Below are positions 30,110 through 38,392 of a stretch of 61,424 bases of DNA, in pieces. Where the stretch lies: the IMG/VR virus record IMGVR_UViG_3300028840_003815, positions 1-61,424 of that record; one strand, 5' to 3'. Positions within the stretch are counted from its first letter, which is position 1, and the number at the start of each line of letters is the position of its first letter. Made by a program: the position numbers and the translations under genes. The DNA comes from a virus. A model generated the notes under the pieces. That model did no database searches, was not told the origin of the DNA, and saw nothing but the letters and a program-made list of their open reading frames with translations.

Positions 30110-30138
30110 CTTATAAAAAATCTGTGTATGCTTGTCAA
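30110..30138 (-). promoter_or_regulatory. Leftward early promoter
   Basis: Minus-strand TTGACA, 17 bp, TATAAG, 44 bp upstream of the HNH gene. It lacks the CATTAACCAATTC element of the other leftward promoters. Confidence 0.68.
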
Positions 30139-30190
30139 GCATTTTTTTGACTGTGTGTTAATTTTTTTTGATATGTAGTTAAAAAATATC

Positions 30191-30219
30191 TTGACTTGTT
30201 AATTATATATATTTATAAA
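30191..30219 (+). promoter_or_regulatory. Rightward promoter of the replication operon
   Basis: TTGACT, 17 bp, TATAAA, followed at 22 bp by the ATG of the HTH gene with GAGAGG ribosome site. Divergent from 30110-30138, so this 175-bp gap is the main early switch. Confidence 0.75.
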
Positions 30220-30240
30220 AGGACAAGAAAGAGAGGTTTT

Positions 30241-30441
30241 ATGCAGAAAAGAATTTTAAGATTGTCTGAAATAAGGAAATTAGTCGATAAAAAAATTATC
30301 AACATGAAGTTTTTATCAAGAGAAACAGGTATTTCATATAATAATATCTGGACAGCGTTGAAGCGAAATAAAAATCCGTCCTATACTGTAATTGAAAAAA
30401 TTTCAGATTGCATTGATAAAAATTTCAGGGAGAGAATATGA
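30241..30441 (+). CDS. Small HTH regulator
   Basis: A 66-aa protein. NMKFLSRETGISYNNIWTAL then KRNKNPSYTVIEKISDCID is a Cro/CI-type helix-turn-helix. It is the first gene of the rightward replication transcript and sits beside two divergent promoters, so it probably controls one or both. Four-base overlap with the primase gene. Confidence 0.75.
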   Translation: MQKRILRLSEIRKLVDKKIINMKFLSRETGISYNNIWTALKRNKNPSYTVIEKISDCIDKNFRERI

Positions 30442-33041
30442 ATCCATCTTTTAAAAATAAAGTATTAGATTGTTTAAAAAACAGTCAATTTTGGACTCAA
30501 AAGACAAAAGACAATGGCAGTAAAATTTCGGGATTAACTTGTCCTGAGTGCGGAAAAAATGAAGCGTGGGCGTATAGCAAAAGCCCTATGGCTATATTTT
30601 GCAGCAGGGGAAATAAATGCTACGCAAAAACACTGACTTTATCCCTGTTCCCGGAAATCAGACAGAACGTAGAGAGGGATTATCCAGCTACAAAAACAGA
30701 ACCCCATAAACCAGCACTTCATTATTTACAATCCAGAGGGCTTAATAAGAGTCTGGAAGGGCTTGACTTCCAATATTGGAAAAAAACCCGCAAGGGCTGC
30801 GGTGGCGCTGTCATGTTCCCTGTTTCTAAAGATGTTTGGAATGGCCGTTTATTTAACCCAAACGGAAGCGGGAAAAGCCATACAAAAGGGGCGTATGGCG
30901 GAATATTCTGGAAGCATCCGGGAATACAGTATGATTCCGATAAAAAAACGTATGTTACTGAGGGGATTCTTGACGCACTTTCCTTTATAGAGATGGGATT
31001 TCAGGCAATTGCGATTATTTCAGCAGGGCAGACACCTGAAAATATAAAGCTGATTGAGTTTCATAACGTATGGTTAGCTTTTGATAACGATAACGCAGGT
31101 ATAAACGCCCTGAAAAAATGGAAAGATAAATTTCCGGGATACAAGGCTATTCTGCCGGACAAGGGGCAGGATTGGAATGATTTTCTTGCATTGAATGATG
31201 ACAAAGCATCTGAAATTTTTAAGAAAAAGAGTGGGAAATTTCAATTCAATGCAGAGCTGGCATTATCCAAGACTGCCCTTGAATACACAGAAAAGTTTTA
31301 TGGATTTCATAAATTTCTGCCTGGATTATTTCAATTCAATGGCTGTTACTGGATGGCAGGTATTAAGCAAAAGAAAGATGATGTAGAGATTAACGTTTAT
31401 AAATGTTCTGATTTCATCATGAAACCGCTTTATAAGCGATTGTTTATGGAATCTAAACAAACTGCTGAATATAGTTATTACCTACGGGTAACTCCAAAAA
31501 ATGAGAAATCCGTTGATATAACTATATCCGGTAAGGATTTGGCAGTTTTAAATAATACAAGACAAGTTTTTGGATTCAGGGCCGGGGTTTCATGGGTGGG
31601 AGATAATGAAGCCTTGACAAAATTACAGGAAAAAATCAGGCGCGCAAAGATTCAGGAAATCAAAATTGTTGATAATGTAGGATATAATGACGGTTGTTAT
31701 ATCCATTCCCATTTTATGATTGATGAGCGTGGAAATTTTCATTTACCGGATAAAATCGGAATAATCAAAAGTTTTGAACCGTTTGAAGCTGAGGACGCAT
31801 TAAAGCCACTTTCTGAACCTGTTTTAAATGCTCAAAAAGTGCAAAATATGATTTACAAAGCATGGGGAAATCAAGGTCTTGTGGCTATGGCTTGGACAGT
31901 TGCTTCGTGGTTCCGGTCTCAGATTCTTGAATCAGCCGGTTTTTTTCCGTTTTTATCGTTATATGGCGACCCCCAAACCGGCAAAAGTAACTTGATAAAG
32001 CTTTTACAGCATTGTCAGGGGTTCAGAAATGAAGGACATGGACTAAAAAAGGCTGATACAATCAAATTTATTGCTCGGTCTATCGCTCAAAGAAGCAATC
32101 TGTTTTATGCAATTCTGGAAGAACAGGGAAAACATGATAGTAAATTTGATTATCCAGGTATTATCCTGACTGGATATAATGGGAGCAGTATTCAGGGCCG
32201 TGCAGCTTTTTCAAATAATAACAAAACTCAATCCAGCCCGCTTGAGTGCGGAATAGTTTTTGTACAAAATTTTGAGCCATTCACAACCCAACAGGAAAAA
32301 GAAAGAGTTTTTTCTGTTCCATTCCGGATATCCCAGCTTTCAGAACAATCCTTTACAGCATTCAGGGAGCTTTTAAAGTATCAACCTGCTGCATTTTTAC
32401 AGGTTTTTATAGATGTCATGTTAAATAAGCAGGTTATTGAATCTGACTGGTTTGAAAGATTTAATATTCTAAGAGATGAGTTTATTCAGACTCTCCATGA
32501 CAACCGACTTGCTGAAGTATCGGCTATACTTATGACTTTTCATAATATTCTTTGTGCTATTACCGGCAATAATTTTGATATTAAGGATTACATATTACAG
32601 CTTACAAGAGAAAAGCAGGTGAATAAATCAAATGATTTGCCAGAAGCGGATATGATCCTTGATTATATTTATACAAATGCAGAAAAAGATTTAAGTCAAT
32701 TTGTAAAAATTGACTTACAAAACAGTCTTTTATGCTTCCACTGGGTTTCAGTGAAACAGCATGTTGAATCTTTCAGAGGGTTAAAACAGAGTGAAATTGT
32801 TAAGCAATTCAAGCGGCATGAGGCTTTCAACGCATGTAATAAAACTGTTAGATATGGCGATAATACATATAAATCATATGTATTTGATATTGAAAAAATG
32901 TCATGTGCTGTGAATTCTGGCTCTAACAATTGCTTTAATTGTGAATGGATTTACAGGGAAAATGGGATATTTACATGCCTAAAACACAATGGATCATCCA
33001 TTGAATCAGTGGTAGATTGTCAGCATTTTGAGCAATCATAA
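30438..33041 (+). CDS. Primase-helicase (zinc finger, Toprim, P-loop)
   Basis: An 867-aa protein. Residues of about 35-63 hold a zinc finger (CPECGKN ... FCSRGNKCYAK). A Toprim-like part follows with TYVTEGILDALSFIEMG (catalytic Glu about 175) and VWLAFDNDNAG (DxD near 205-209). The C-terminal half has a P-loop (LSLYGDPQTGKSNLIK, about 507-522) and further ATPase-like segments. This is the layout of phage DNA primase-helicase fusions that load at the origin. The candidate origin lies directly downstream. The very C-terminus has a Cys cluster (CFNCEWIYREN, FTCLKH). Confidence 0.85.
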   Translation: MNPSFKNKVLDCLKNSQFWTQKTKDNGSKISGLTCPECGKNEAWAYSKSPMAIFCSRGNKCYAKTLTLSLFPEIRQNVERDYPATKTEPHKPALHYLQSRGLNKSLEGLDFQYWKKTRKGCGGAVMFPVSKDVWNGRLFNPNGSGKSHTKGAYGGIFWKHPGIQYDSDKKTYVTEGILDALSFIEMGFQAIAIISAGQTPENIKLIEFHNVWLAFDNDNAGINALKKWKDKFPGYKAILPDKGQDWNDFLALNDDKASEIFKKKSGKFQFNAELALSKTALEYTEKFYGFHKFLPGLFQFNGCYWMAGIKQKKDDVEINVYKCSDFIMKPLYKRLFMESKQTAEYSYYLRVTPKNEKSVDITISGKDLAVLNNTRQVFGFRAGVSWVGDNEALTKLQEKIRRAKIQEIKIVDNVGYNDGCYIHSHFMIDERGNFHLPDKIGIIKSFEPFEAEDALKPLSEPVLNAQKVQNMIYKAWGNQGLVAMAWTVASWFRSQILESAGFFPFLSLYGDPQTGKSNLIKLLQHCQGFRNEGHGLKKADTIKFIARSIAQRSNLFYAILEEQGKHDSKFDYPGIILTGYNGSSIQGRAAFSNNNKTQSSPLECGIVFVQNFEPFTTQQEKERVFSVPFRISQLSEQSFTAFRELLKYQPAAFLQVFIDVMLNKQVIESDWFERFNILRDEFIQTLHDNRLAEVSAILMTFHNILCAITGNNFDIKDYILQLTREKQVNKSNDLPEADMILDYIYTNAEKDLSQFVKIDLQNSLLCFHWVSVKQHVESFRGLKQSEIVKQFKRHEAFNACNKTVRYGDNTYKSYVFDIEKMSCAVNSGSNNCFNCEWIYRENGIFTCLKHNGSSIESVVDCQHFEQS

Positions 33042-33063
33042 TCTAAGTCGTTGTAAATATTCA

Positions 33064-33312
33064 CTTGTTACCTTTTTGTTACCTTTTTTTGAATAGGTAA
33101 CAAAAAGGTAACACTCTAAGCTGTTAAAAATATTACATTGTTACCTTGTTACCTATGTTACCTGATATATGTATGTATATATGTGCGAGCCTATATGTTT
33201 TTATTTATATATGTAGTGAAAAATCAGGTAACATAGGTAACAAGGTAACAATGTAATATTTTTAACAGCTTAGAGTGTTACCTTTTGTTACCTTTTTTGA
33301 AAAAGGTAACAT
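33064..33312. other. Candidate replication origin: long inverted repeat with GTTACC words
   Basis: Positions 33103-33166 and 33223-33286 are a perfect 64-bp inverted repeat around a 56-base A+T-rich centre. Within 33067-33310 the word GTTACC or its inverse GGTAAC occurs 13 times. A nested perfect inverted repeat (33067-33083 with 33096-33112) extends the left side. It lies between the primase-helicase and RecD-like helicase genes, with no coding frame of its own. Iteron-like words, dyad and an A+T-rich centre are common marks of phage origins; the role is inferred. Confidence 0.72.
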
Positions 33313-33349
33313 TTTTAAAAGGCAATTTTTAGAGAAAGGAATCTATTTT

Positions 33350-35428
33350 ATGAATGAAATAGAGGGAGTTATACAGCAAATCAGGGGGCCATACGGAAAA
33401 GGTAACAACTGGTTTATCATGACATTGAAAGATGGACAAATGGTAACAGGCTGCAAACCCAGTCATATTGCAATTGGTGATAATTGCAAATTTACAGGAA
33501 ATTATAAAGAGAGCAAATACGGTCAGCAGTTTGCAGCTTCACAATTCAGCGTGTCTATGCCTAAAGATATGGCCGGGATTCTGGAATATTTAAAAAGACA
33601 CATGCCTGGAATCGGAAATAAAACTGGTAGAGCGATTGTTCAGCATTTCAGAGAAAATATATTTTCCATTCTGGATAATGAACCTGAACGACTTGCAGAA
33701 ATCAGGGGAATATCACAGAAAAAGGCCGAAAAAATAGCGGAAGTATACAAAGAGATAAAAGCCAGGCAAGATATGGATATATTTTATGCTGAAAATGGTA
33801 TTACTGCAAATTTGAGAGCAAGATTTGTTGATGCTTTAGGTGATGATGACAGTTTTATTATCAGACAAATTAAAAAGAATCCATACGGGCTTATTGAAAG
33901 AGTAGACGGATTCGGATTTATGACTGCTGACAGAATATTTCTGTCAATCAATAATACTGATATGGAAAATTCTTACCGGATTAATGCAGGTATTTCGCAC
34001 ACATTGAGAGACGCTGAAAATCAAGGACATTGTTATTTACTGGAAGCTGAACTTTTTAAGAAGGCAAGCAAATTATTATCAGTCTCAATAGAATCTGTCA
34101 TTGAAGCGTTTAAAGCTGATAGATTTGAAATTGAAGGTAATAGAGTTTACAATGATGATTTGTATTTTGCTGAAAAATCTGTATCTGAGAAGCTTAAACA
34201 GATGCTTTCTTGTCATAATTATATGGAAATTAATGATATATCACAGAAAGATTTTTTAGATTTATCGCCAGACCAGCAACAGGCTTTCCGATTTGCCACT
34301 AAAAATAAAGTCTGCATTATTACGGGCGGGCCTGGAACTGGCAAAACTCATATGCTTAAAATGTTATTGCAAGCCTTTTCTGAATTAGAAGTGGCGTTAG
34401 CAAGTCCGACCGGGAAAGCAGCAAAGAGGATGCAGGAGAGTACAGGGAAGCAGGCTTTTACTATTCATAGGCTTTTAAAATACAGACCATTTGAAGGATT
34501 TCAGCATAATGAAAAGAATCAACTTGAATATGATGTTGTTATTATAGATGAAAGCAGTATGATTGATATCCGGCTTTTTTCAGCTTTATTAAAAGCTATA
34601 CCGATAGATAGCCGGGTTGTCATTGTAGGAGATGCCGATCAGTTGCCAAGTGTGGGGCCGGGGCGGTGTCTTGCTGATATGATTAAGGCCAGGGTTCCTA
34701 CTGCAATGTTGACAACATTACATAGACAGGAATCAGGATCATTGATTGATTTAAATGCTCAAAAGATTAATAACGGGCAAGGTATTCGAGGAGGCAATAT
34801 AAAATCAGATTTTATATTCTGTATTGAAGAAGACCCGGAAACACTGGCAGACAGAATTGTAAAAGCCTGTAAATATTACATTGATGACAATCCGCAGGTA
34901 CTTTGCCCACAAAAAAAGGGGGTTATCGGAGTTTTTAATCTTAATGAACGGCTGCGTAATGAGGTTTTTAACCCGGATGGTGAACCGGTTCCAGGAACTT
35001 TTTTCAGGCTTGGTGATAGGGTTATTCAGCTTCGGAATAATTATAATCTGGAAATCTTTAATGGTGATATTGGAATAATCACAGGTATACATGAAGATAA
35101 GGACAAGCAGGTATTTATCAAAATCGAGTTTGACACTGGGCCGGTTTTATATCCGAAACATATGATTGACGACTTACAACTTGCATACGCATTGACAATC
35201 CACAAGAGCCAAGGCAGTGAATTTCATACTATAATTATGCCGGTACACACTCAAAATTATATTATGTTAAAGCGTCAATTGCTTTATACCGGTATCACAC
35301 GAGGCAAAAAGCGTGTTGTGTTAATTGGGACTGAGAAAGCCGTAAATCTGGCTATTAAAATGCCCGATACTTCGGTTAGATATTCAGCTTTGGCTGAAAG
35401 AATTAAAAAAGAAAGGAAAATAGATTAA
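33350..35428 (+). CDS. RecD2-like helicase
   Basis: A 692-aa protein starting at the ATG behind AGAGAAAGGAA; an earlier reading from 33275 would run through the inverted repeat. N-terminal OB-like part (EGVIQQIRGPYGKGNNWFIM), helix-hairpin-helix (MPGIGNKTGRAIVQHF), Walker A CIITGGPGTGKTHMLKM (about 323-338), Walker B VVIIDESSMIDI, GDADQLPSVGPGRCLADM, and the C-terminal LAYALTIHKSQGSEFHTIIM and YTGITRGKKRVVLIG. This is superfamily 1 RecD2/TraA-type 5'-3' helicase. It probably works in replication or recombination with SSB. Confidence 0.92.
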   Translation: MNEIEGVIQQIRGPYGKGNNWFIMTLKDGQMVTGCKPSHIAIGDNCKFTGNYKESKYGQQFAASQFSVSMPKDMAGILEYLKRHMPGIGNKTGRAIVQHFRENIFSILDNEPERLAEIRGISQKKAEKIAEVYKEIKARQDMDIFYAENGITANLRARFVDALGDDDSFIIRQIKKNPYGLIERVDGFGFMTADRIFLSINNTDMENSYRINAGISHTLRDAENQGHCYLLEAELFKKASKLLSVSIESVIEAFKADRFEIEGNRVYNDDLYFAEKSVSEKLKQMLSCHNYMEINDISQKDFLDLSPDQQQAFRFATKNKVCIITGGPGTGKTHMLKMLLQAFSELEVALASPTGKAAKRMQESTGKQAFTIHRLLKYRPFEGFQHNEKNQLEYDVVIIDESSMIDIRLFSALLKAIPIDSRVVIVGDADQLPSVGPGRCLADMIKARVPTAMLTTLHRQESGSLIDLNAQKINNGQGIRGGNIKSDFIFCIEEDPETLADRIVKACKYYIDDNPQVLCPQKKGVIGVFNLNERLRNEVFNPDGEPVPGTFFRLGDRVIQLRNNYNLEIFNGDIGIITGIHEDKDKQVFIKIEFDTGPVLYPKHMIDDLQLAYALTIHKSQGSEFHTIIMPVHTQNYIMLKRQLLYTGITRGKKRVVLIGTEKAVNLAIKMPDTSVRYSALAERIKKERKID

Positions 35429-35916
35429 TGGCAGGAATGTTAAAAGGCATTATTATTGGCAATCTTGGAGGCAATCCAGAACTTAAATACGGACAAGACG
35501 GGCTTGCACGGTGTCATTTCTCTGTTGCTTGCAATGAAAAAGTTAAGGGTGAAGACAGAACGGAATGGATACGGGTTACGGTATTCGGTAAACTGGCAGA
35601 AATATGCAGCCAATATCTTTTTAAAGGTAAACAGGTTTATCTTGAAGGCAGGCTTCAGACAAATACATGGGAAGATCAACAGGGGCAGTCCAGGTTTTCA
35701 CTGGAAATGGTTGCAAATAATATGGTAATGCTTGGGACAAAAGCGGATAATGGACAGGGCGGCGGTTATCAAGGCCGGCAGGGAGGCTACCAGCAGAATT
35801 CGTATAACCAGCCGCAGCAGGGAGGAAGCGGTTATCAGCCTACCCCACCCATACCGCAGGGACACCAGCAGTTACCGGAACAGCCTCCGGTTGATAATGA
35901 TGATATTCCATTTTAG
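35428..35916 (+). CDS. ssb: Single-stranded DNA-binding protein
   Basis: A 162-aa protein with a bacterial SSB OB fold (KGIIIGNLGGNPELKYGQDG, RCHFSVACNEK, TEWIRVTVFGKLAEICSQYL, KGKQVYLEGRLQTNTW), a Gly/Gln/Pro-rich linker, and the acidic tip DNDDIPF that binds partner proteins. Start overlaps the helicase stop (TAATG). Protects and organises ssDNA at the fork. Confidence 0.95.
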   Translation: MAGMLKGIIIGNLGGNPELKYGQDGLARCHFSVACNEKVKGEDRTEWIRVTVFGKLAEICSQYLFKGKQVYLEGRLQTNTWEDQQGQSRFSLEMVANNMVMLGTKADNGQGGGYQGRQGGYQQNSYNQPQQGGSGYQPTPPIPQGHQQLPEQPPVDNDDIPF

Positions 35917-35970
35917 ATTTATTGATAAATGGCTTAACATATCATCATAAAATTTACATCATTTTTATAC

Positions 35971-35999
35971 TTGACACATAAAAATGATGTTGCTATAAA
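35971..35999 (+). promoter_or_regulatory. Promoter for the first leader-RNA cassette
   Basis: TTGACA, 17 bp, TATAAA. The predicted transcript start (about 36005-36008) falls exactly at the first base of the three-way-junction leader, so the structured RNA would form the 5' end of the transcript. Confidence 0.75.
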
Positions 36000-36008
36000 G
36001 AAAATACT

Positions 36009-36072
36009 TTCAGGGATAGATTTCGGGTAGCTCCCGGAATTGATAAGCCGGTATTCACGAACCGGCTTCCCT
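36009..36072 (+). ncRNA. Three-way-junction 5' leader RNA, copy 1
   Basis: AGGGA pairs with TCCCT to close the element. Inside, CGGG/CCCG forms one hairpin (loop TAGCT) and AAGCCGGT/ACCGGCTT a second (loop ATTCACGA). Followed by CTCTTTACGTGAAAGGAG and the KilA-N gene's ATG at 36122. Copies 2 and 3 lie upstream of two other genes. A riboswitch, attenuator or RNA-stability role is inferred. Confidence 0.62.
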
Positions 36073-36121
36073 TAAAAACCTCACTCGTGAAATCTTTACT
36101 CTTTACGTGAAAGGAGCTTTT

Positions 36122-36787
36122 ATGAAAACCGAAGTTATTATGTATCGGCCTTTTCTTACTTTTCAAGTTCGGCAAATGTCAAAATGTGAATTTTTGAATT
36201 GCAATGATGCACTTAAGGCTGTCAATGTTATTCGAATTGCTAATGGAAAAAGTGAAAAACGCCTTGATAAGTTTTTTGAAAATGACCATTCAGAATATTT
36301 AGAGGCTCTTTGTAAGTATTTGAATCAAGACAATATTTTAATTCCCCAGAAAAATGGGGAATTAAAACCTACTGATTTAATTATAGTAAAAAAGGGTCGC
36401 TATGGCGGGACTTGGTTGCATCCGTATTACTATACGAAATTTGCCAGATGGCTTTCTCCTGAATTTGAGGCTGCTGTTGATATATGGATAACAGATAACT
36501 TGCTCATGTTTCGGAATAATGGCGGCGATTCTTTTAAATTTCTAAATCGTATTCTTGATTCAAAATTTGAGATTGGTTCAAAATATTGGGAATATGCAAA
36601 GGTCGCAAAGTTTGTGCAAATTACAGTTTTTGGACATGAAGGGAATGATCTTTGGAACTTTGCAAATCAGGAACAACTTGCAAAAAGAGAACGCATTTTA
36701 ATTGAAATCGAAGCCGCTGCAAAGTATGGTAATTTTTCAAGCCTTGATGATCTTCTTGATTCTGTGGAAATCTCAATAAATAAATAA
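36122..36787 (+). CDS. KilA-N domain protein
   Basis: A 221-aa protein. Residues of about 75-125 (KPTDLIIVKKGRYGGTWLHP, YYYTKFARWLSPEFEAAVDI, WITDNLL) are the hallmark of the KilA-N DNA-binding domain. N-terminal half (FLNCNDALKAVNVIRIANGK) completes it. The start at 36122 follows GAAAGGAGCTTTT; an upstream GTG at 36107 is not needed. It is the first gene behind the structured leader and may act on the shared leader/palindrome sites; that is inference. Confidence 0.88.
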   Translation: MKTEVIMYRPFLTFQVRQMSKCEFLNCNDALKAVNVIRIANGKSEKRLDKFFENDHSEYLEALCKYLNQDNILIPQKNGELKPTDLIIVKKGRYGGTWLHPYYYTKFARWLSPEFEAAVDIWITDNLLMFRNNGGDSFKFLNRILDSKFEIGSKYWEYAKVAKFVQITVFGHEGNDLWNFANQEQLAKRERILIEIEAAAKYGNFSSLDDLLDSVEISINK

Positions 36788-36839
36788 CCGGATGCAAGCC
36801 GGAATAATATCCGGGGTGCAGTTCAAAAGGATATAAAAA

Positions 36840-37223
36840 ATGGAAAATAATGTCTTTGTTGTAGATGGCCTAACAAATAAATTTTTTTTATCGGTAGATT
36901 GTTTTTTATGTTTCATTAATCCTATAATGCAAGACACGGAAAAACTTGCAAGAACGGCGCACATTCCACAATTTAAATGGGAAGATGAAAAAGACTCTTT
37001 TATCCCCCTTGATATAGCTGAACGAGAAATAAAGGAAGAGTTAAAACATTGTGATACAAATTTTCAGGATTTATTTTATGAAATTTTAAATATTTTTAAT
37101 GAAATGAGAGATACATGTGAATTTAGTTTAAAGGGAAATTATTCTTATGTGTCCGCTCTTTTAAAGGCTTATCCAGATTTCAAAAATCATAAAATGTATA
37201 AAAAATATTATACTAAACTTTAA
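36840..37223 (+). CDS. Unknown protein (127 aa)
   Basis: Acidic, mixed alpha/beta with aromatic residues (FFLSVDCFLCFINPIMQDTE, NFQDLFYEILNIFNEMRDTC). AAAAGGATATAAAAA lies before the ATG. The stop is followed one base later by parS-like palindrome 1. Function unknown. Confidence 0.6.
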   Translation: MENNVFVVDGLTNKFFLSVDCFLCFINPIMQDTEKLARTAHIPQFKWEDEKDSFIPLDIAEREIKEELKHCDTNFQDLFYEILNIFNEMRDTCEFSLKGNYSYVSALLKAYPDFKNHKMYKKYYTKL

Positions 37224-37224
37224 T

Positions 37225-37240
37225 TGTTCTACGTGGAACA
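37225..37240. repeat. parS-like palindrome, site 1
   Basis: TGTTCTACGTGGAACA, a 16-bp dyad with one imperfect pair. It differs from the bacterial parS consensus (TGTTTCACGTGAAACA) at few positions. Starts one base after a stop codon and ends four bases before leader copy 2. Confidence 0.65.
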
Positions 37241-37243
37241 TTT

Positions 37244-37306
37244 CAGGGATAGATTTCGGGTAGCTCCCGGAATTGATAAGCCGGTATTCACGAACCGGCT
37301 TCCCTG
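37244..37306 (+). ncRNA. Three-way-junction 5' leader RNA, copy 2
   Basis: CAGGGA/TCCCTG close the element; CGGG/CCCG and AAGCCGGT/ACCGGCTT form the inner hairpins. Nearly identical to copy 1 over the whole element. Followed by CTCTTTACGTGAAAGGAG and the pentapeptide gene. Confidence 0.65.
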
Positions 37307-37360
37307 GAATCCTTCTTATCGTGAATCTCTATAACTCTTTACGTGAAAGGAGTCCAAAAA

Positions 37361-37954
37361 ATGATTGATCTTCTTAAAGAATCGGTAGATAAATTTAATT
37401 CATTCAGACAAGAAAATCCTGAGATAAAAATTGACTTTCAGGGGGTAGATTTACAGGGTATGAATCTCCAGAATGTTGACCTGCAGGGTGCGAATCTCCA
37501 GAATGTTGACCTGCGATATACAGACCTTCAGAATGCGAAGCTCGAAAATGCTGATCTCCGATGTACATCTCTTAGATATGCAGACATTCAGAGGGCAAAC
37601 CTTAGATATGCTAAGCTCTCTGATGCTGACCTTCGTGGTGCTGACCTCAGTCATACTATTCTTCTAAGGGCAGACATTAGAGATGCGGATCTCCGGTATG
37701 TTGATCTCCATAATGCTGATCTCAGTCATGCAGACATCAGGGGAGCCGTTTTAGATTTCTCTTGCATCCCTTTATCCTGCAAAACAACTGGGATAATCGT
37801 TGATGACAGATTTATTGCTCAACAGTTATTTTATTTAACACGGCAAAATACAAAATATTGTTCCGGTGGGGTTCAAGAAGCCATTGAACATATAAAAGAT
37901 ATGGCGGTCTCTGATTTGTTTTGCGAATACCGTAATGATATTTCTCGATTATAA
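37361..37954 (+). CDS. Pentapeptide-repeat protein
   Basis: A 197-aa protein. Residues of about 28-135 are A(D/N)LxxA-type pentapeptide repeats (NLQNVDLQGANLQNVDLRYT, ADLRGADLSH, ADIRDADLRYVDLHNADLS), forming a right-handed beta helix. The C-terminus is helical (GGVQEAIEHIKDMAVSDLF). Some members mimic DNA and inhibit gyrase (Qnr, MfpA); phage roles are mostly unknown. The start at 37361 follows AAAGGAGTCCAAAAA. Confidence 0.88.
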   Translation: MIDLLKESVDKFNSFRQENPEIKIDFQGVDLQGMNLQNVDLQGANLQNVDLRYTDLQNAKLENADLRCTSLRYADIQRANLRYAKLSDADLRGADLSHTILLRADIRDADLRYVDLHNADLSHADIRGAVLDFSCIPLSCKTTGIIVDDRFIAQQLFYLTRQNTKYCSGGVQEAIEHIKDMAVSDLFCEYRNDISRL

Positions 37955-37958
37955 AAAT

Positions 37959-37974
37959 TGTTCCACGTAGAACA
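37959..37974. repeat. parS-like palindrome, site 2
   Basis: TGTTCCACGTAGAACA, the reverse complement of site 1, four bases after the pentapeptide stop and three bases before leader copy 3. Confidence 0.65.
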
Positions 37975-37977
37975 TTT

Positions 37978-38039
37978 CAGGGATAGATTTCGGGTAGCTC
38001 CCGGAATTGATAAGCCGGATTAATGCACCGGCTTCCCTG
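37978..38039 (+). ncRNA. Three-way-junction 5' leader RNA, copy 3
   Basis: CAGGGA/TCCCTG close the element; CGGG/CCCG and AAGCCGG/CCGGCTT form hairpins. The loop of the second hairpin (ATTAATGCA) and its top pair differ from copies 1 and 2 while the stem is kept. The downstream sequence to the ATG at 38107 is unrelated to the other copies. Confidence 0.63.
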
Positions 38040-38106
38040 ATATCTCTCACCATGAGGGGTTATGAACTTCATGAGTTGCCAAAAACATTAAGGGGAAATA
38101 TTCATA

Positions 38107-38385
38107 ATGAAATGGTATCAGTGTGATATTATCAAAAAGTCAGGGGATATTAAGTTTTGGTGCAGGTTTATCGCTCATGATGCCCAAGATGCTGAAAAAC
38201 GCATTGAAACACTTTTAAAAAAAACTTTAACTGGGAGTATAAAAAATAAAGCCTACTTGTTTGCGGCTAAAAGATACATTGATGATTTTAGGATTACAGC
38301 CGTACCGGAAAATATTTTGGCAATGTATGACTTAAATAAATCTTCAGATGTGGATTTGTTTTATGTGAAAGGCAAGGAGGGTTAA
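38107..38385 (+). CDS. Small unknown protein, distant member of the AEN family
   Basis: A 92-aa protein. WYQCDIIKKSGDIKFWCRFI then AHDAQDAEKRIETLLKK has a strand-A(H/E)x(A/N)xxA-helix layout like the 11-kb small-protein family, with weaker similarity. AAGGGGAAATATTCATA precedes the ATG. Third gene with the structured leader. Confidence 0.58.
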   Translation: MKWYQCDIIKKSGDIKFWCRFIAHDAQDAEKRIETLLKKTLTGSIKNKAYLFAAKRYIDDFRITAVPENILAMYDLNKSSDVDLFYVKGKEG

Positions 38386-38392
38386 AAAGTTC

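Noticed and set aside
33275-33349. Longer N-terminus for the RecD2-like helicase
   Set aside because: It would translate the arm of the inverted repeat; a ribosome site and family start are at 33350.
36009-36072. Leader element as a hammerhead or other known self-cleaving ribozyme
   Set aside because: It has a three-way junction, but the CUGAUGA and GAAA core of hammerhead is absent and no other ribozyme core was recognised.
36107-36121. GTG start adding MKGAF to the KilA-N protein (and the same at 37343 for the pentapeptide protein)
   Set aside because: The GTG lies inside the shared leader CTTTACGTGAAAGGAG, which supplies the ribosome site for the ATG that follows.
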